Of a stretch of 9,080 nt of DNA, positions 6,883-9,080 are shown in pieces. This DNA is from CALZJC01 sp041574955 (lineage in GTDB: Bacteria > Acidobacteriota > Thermoanaerobaculia > Multivoradales > JAHEKO01): the NCBI GenBank assembly GCA_041574955.1, contig JBFGNS010000164.1, positions 1 to 9,080 on the forward strand. Reading direction: 5' to 3'. Every line of letters begins with the position of its first letter. Position 1 is the stretch's first letter. The notes under the pieces were generated by a model. The model worked only from the letters and a program-made list of their open reading frames with translations. It ran no database searches and was not told the DNA's origin. A program made the position numbers and the translations under genes.

Positions 6883-8108
6883 TGGCCGCTCCCGTCGAGC
6901 GCCTGCTCGATGCGACCCGCGTGCGGGAAGCGCTCGGCGAGGCCGGCGTGGAGGGTGCGGCGAGCGCGCGGCTGGACCGCGCCTGGCCGTGGCGGGACGG
7001 CGTCTGCGCCCTGTTCCGAGCTCCGCGCCGCCGGCTCGAGCGCGCCTCGGCCGTGCTGCTGCCCGGCCGGTCGGGGCCGCCGTCCGAGCTGCGGCGCGCC
7101 GCCGCCGCCGGCCGCGACCGCCGGCTCGAGCGGCTCGACGGCTGGCTGCTCTCGATCCCCGGCGATCCGCTGCTGGCCGGCGCCGAGGGCGTCCTCGACG
7201 GTGCCGCCGCGCCCGTGCTGTTGCCCGGCTGGACCGGTGGCGAGCGCGCCGTGGTGCGGGTGCTGCGTTACAAGCCGCTGCGGCGGCTGACCGTGGTCTA
7301 CCGGCCGGTGAACGGCGGTACGGGGCGGCGGCTGTTCGGCAAGCTGCAGCGGCCCGCGGCGCTGGCGCGGCTCGAAGCGGTGCAGACCGCGCTGGCGGCC
7401 ACCGCGGCGGCGCCCGCGCTGGCGCTGCCGAGCGGCGGCGTGCGGCGGTGGCGGCTGCAGCTTTTCGATCCCCTGCCGGGCAGCGAGCTCGACCGGCTGC
7501 TCGCCGGTCCGGCGGCCGAGCGCGGCGTACGGCTGGCGGCGGGTGTGCTGGCCGCGCTCCACTGCAGCGGCGCGCGTCTGCCCGCGACCCACGACCGGCG
7601 CGCCGAGCTGGCGGTGATCGACCGCTGGCTCGACTGCGCCGCGCCGGCGCTCGCCGGCTGCGCCGCCGAGCTGGCCGAGCTGCAGCGCTGGCTGACCGGG
7701 ACCGCCGCGGCCCTGCCCGCCGGACCGGCGGTGCCCGCCCACCGCGACTTCCATCCCGGCCAGCTCCTGGTGACCGCCGAGCGGGCCGCGCTGCTCGATC
7801 TCGACACCGCCGCGGCCGCCGAGCCCGAGCTGGATCTGGGCAACTTCCTGGCCCACCTCGATCTGCTCGAGGCGCGCGGCGGCGCGCGGCGGCCGGAGCG
7901 GCTGGGCGCCGGGTTCCTGGAGGAGTACCGACGCACGGCGCCGCTACCGGTCGACACCGGCCGGCTGGCCTGGTACCGGGCGGCCGCGCTGGTCCGCCTG
8001 GCGTGCGTGTATCGTCTGCGGCCCGGGGGCGCTGCCCTCGGTCCGTTTCTCATCCGACGCTCGCTGGCGCAATCGGGCGCCCGCGGGACGTCCATGGAGG
8101 CAGTCTGA
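6882..8108 (+). CDS. APH-fold (aminoglycoside phosphotransferase-like) kinase of unknown substrate
   Basis: A 408-residue soluble protein with a protein-kinase-like fold of the APH/choline-kinase type. The N-lobe is around residues 1-200, with Lys154 in L-F-G-K-L-Q a plausible ATP-anchoring lysine. The catalytic loop is H-R-D-F-H-P-G-Q (287-294), with base Asp289, and the metal-binding D-L-D follows at 306-308. A D-L-G-N-F segment a little further on is common in this family. Gln294 occupies the position of the metal-binding Asn of the Brenner HxDxxxxN motif. The family transfers phosphate from ATP to small hydroxyl compounds including sugars, choline and antibiotics. Here, inside a glycosyltransferase/ABC-exporter operon, a glycan or glycolipid precursor is a likelier substrate than a drug (inference). 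ATG 6882 overlaps the exporter stop, and GGAG lies eight bases upstream. Weak similarity of the N-lobe to other members is expected. Kinase fold is well supported; substrate is unknown. Confidence 0.85.
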   Translation: MAAPVERLLDATRVREALGEAGVEGAASARLDRAWPWRDGVCALFRAPRRRLERASAVLLPGRSGPPSELRRAAAAGRDRRLERLDGWLLSIPGDPLLAGAEGVLDGAAAPVLLPGWTGGERAVVRVLRYKPLRRLTVVYRPVNGGTGRRLFGKLQRPAALARLEAVQTALAATAAAPALALPSGGVRRWRLQLFDPLPGSELDRLLAGPAAERGVRLAAGVLAALHCSGARLPATHDRRAELAVIDRWLDCAAPALAGCAAELAELQRWLTGTAAALPAGPAVPAHRDFHPGQLLVTAERAALLDLDTAAAAEPELDLGNFLAHLDLLEARGGARRPERLGAGFLEEYRRTAPLPVDTGRLAWYRAAALVRLACVYRLRPGGAALGPFLIRRSLAQSGARGTSMEAV

Positions 8109-8110
8109 TC

Positions 8111-9013
8111 ATGAGGAGATTTCTGGGCATCTGGGGGGTGGTGCTGGCTCTGGCCTGCGCCGTGCCGGTTGCCGCCGACGACGAGGCGGGCTGGCTGTGG
8201 GAGGCCGGCCTGCTCGGCGGGACCCACGACAACTTCTTCTTCCGCGGTGACGGCTCCCCGCAGCCGACCTCCGACCTGCTGTCGGTCTACCTCGGCGGCG
8301 AGCGGGAGCGCGAGCTCGAGCGGGGCGACCTGACGCTCATTCTGGGCGGGCAGGCGGTGTTCGTCACCGACATCGCCCAGGCCGACTACCAGGGCCTGGA
8401 CTTCGCGGTCGAGTACAAGCGGGGCCCGACCAAGTTCCACGCCGGCTACTCGTTGATGCTCAACCGCCTTTTCTCGGAGGAGGAGGACGCCGCGTTCTTC
8501 GACGAGCAGAGCGTCGATCTGTGGGTTCGCCAGAGCCTGGGTGAGCGGCTGTGGCTGCGGCTCGGCGTGGAGCTCGAGAGCTGGGACTTCGATCCGGCCG
8601 AGAACGACCGCGACGCCGACGTGACCAAGCTCGACCTGACGGCGCGTGTGGCGCTGTCGGAGCGGGTGGGGTTGCGCGGCTCGCTGCTCTACGAGGAGCG
8701 TGACGCCACCGGGCCGCGCAACAACCGCTCGGGCGAGGGCTGGGCGCTGGCGCTCGAGGCCCAGCCGTCCGAAGCGGTGAGCGTCTTCCTGCGCTTCCGC
8801 AGCCGCGACCGCAAGTACGAGGACGCGCCGCCCGGCGACCGCAACTTCAACCGCGACGACACCACCGAGGACATCAACTTCAATCTGCGCTGGCAGATCT
8901 CCGAGCGCTGGGGGCTGCAGCTGCGTGACACCTACCGCCAGGGCGACTCCACCCGGCCCGACCGCAACTTCGACGGCAACCAGTTCGAGATCGGAGGGTT
9001 CGTCCGGTTTTGA
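8111..9013 (+). CDS. Outer-membrane beta-barrel protein, about 14 strands
   Basis: A 300-residue protein with a clear Sec signal: Arg2-Arg3, a hydrophobic core at 4-18, and a likely cut after V-A-A near residue 22. A Cys at 16 does not make a good lipobox. The mature chain is made of alternating polar/apolar stretches separated by short turns and longer acidic, Asn/Asp-rich loops. I count about 14 strands. It ends in G-G-F-V-R-F, with a terminal Phe as in BAM-recognised barrels. From about residue 135 four similar hairpins recur, each with a short S-x-G-E or S-E turn and a loop rich in Arg, Asp and Asn. ATG 8111 follows the kinase stop by two bases, with GGAGG at 8096-8100 ten bases upstream. 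Its place at the end of the operon suggests a porin or surface-assembly role for the same product. No specific family was recognised. Confidence 0.82.
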   Translation: MRRFLGIWGVVLALACAVPVAADDEAGWLWEAGLLGGTHDNFFFRGDGSPQPTSDLLSVYLGGERERELERGDLTLILGGQAVFVTDIAQADYQGLDFAVEYKRGPTKFHAGYSLMLNRLFSEEEDAAFFDEQSVDLWVRQSLGERLWLRLGVELESWDFDPAENDRDADVTKLDLTARVALSERVGLRGSLLYEERDATGPRNNRSGEGWALALEAQPSEAVSVFLRFRSRDRKYEDAPPGDRNFNRDDTTEDINFNLRWQISERWGLQLRDTYRQGDSTRPDRNFDGNQFEIGGFVRF

Positions 9014-9080
9014 CGCTTCCCGAAGCAGCGAGAGGGGGTCCGGTCGAGGCGCCCGAGAGGCGACGCCGGCGGCAGCCCGA
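9010..9080 (+). CDS. Possible start of a next gene, overlapping TTG start (partial)
   Basis: A TTG at 9010 overlaps the barrel stop (TTGA) and opens a frame that stays open to the right edge, reading M-T-L-P-E-A-A-R-G-G-P-V-E-A-P-E and then an Arg-rich run. GGAGG at 8993-8997 lies 12 bases upstream, a somewhat long spacing. The overlap mimics the other junctions in the operon. However, 71 bases open in G+C-rich DNA is weak evidence, and no family can be named. No good terminator is seen after the barrel gene, which is consistent with continued transcription. Confidence 0.25.
   Translation, partial: MTLPEAARGGPVEAPERRRRRQP

Noticed and set aside
6882..8108. Reading the APH-fold kinase as an aminoglycoside-resistance gene
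   Set aside because: It is in a glycosyltransferase/exporter operon with host-like composition and no mobile element nearby; the fold alone does not indicate drug resistance.
8153..8158. Cys16 of the barrel protein as a lipoprotein cysteine
   Set aside because: The preceding residues A-L-A make a poor lipobox, and hydrophobic residues continue to a better signal peptidase I site after V-A-A.
9015..9026. GCTTC-CC-GAAGC inverted repeat after the barrel gene, as a terminator
   Set aside because: The loop would be only two bases, the stem five, and there is no T tract.

Overview
The window is very G+C-rich (about three quarters G+C by eye, with nearly all codons ending in G or C). It is densely coding and carries a gene with a signal peptide followed by an outer-membrane beta-barrel. 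This points to a diderm bacterium with a high-G+C genome. The cyclophilin next to a galactokinase-like GHMP kinase with a G-K-H-T-D-Y motif recalls Acidobacteriota-type genomes, but that is an impression and the phylum cannot be fixed from this window.

Layout. Positions 1-1095 carry two genes on the minus strand: a cytosolic cyclophilin (502-1095), followed by the N-terminal part of a galactokinase-family sugar kinase that runs off the left edge. A divergent intergenic region (1096-1358) holds a TATACT -10 candidate for the cyclophilin, a cluster of GAGAC repeats with an inverted copy, an A+T-rich patch around a short palindrome, and a 12-base repeat that supplies the Shine-Dalgarno of the first rightward gene. 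From 1359 to 9013 six genes run on the plus strand with overlaps or gaps of at most 3 bases, the pattern of one translationally coupled operon: a MurG/COG4671-like glycosyltransferase, a WcaL-like GT4 glycosyltransferase, a second GT4-like glycosyltransferase, a fused type I ABC exporter, an APH-fold (aminoglycoside phosphotransferase-like) kinase, and an outer-membrane beta-barrel protein. A weak TTG-started frame overlapping the last stop may open a seventh gene that leaves the window.

Working together (inference). Three GT-B transferases would build a glycan or glycolipid in the cytoplasm, the ABC exporter would flip or export it across the inner membrane, the small-molecule-kinase-fold protein would phosphorylate the product or a precursor, and the beta-barrel would act at the outer membrane. 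The families are each known. The combination, especially a soluble kinase locked between the exporter and the barrel, is the most interesting element. No initiating transferase, polymerase, Wza-type export protein or chain-length regulator is visible here, so the pathway is only partly represented.
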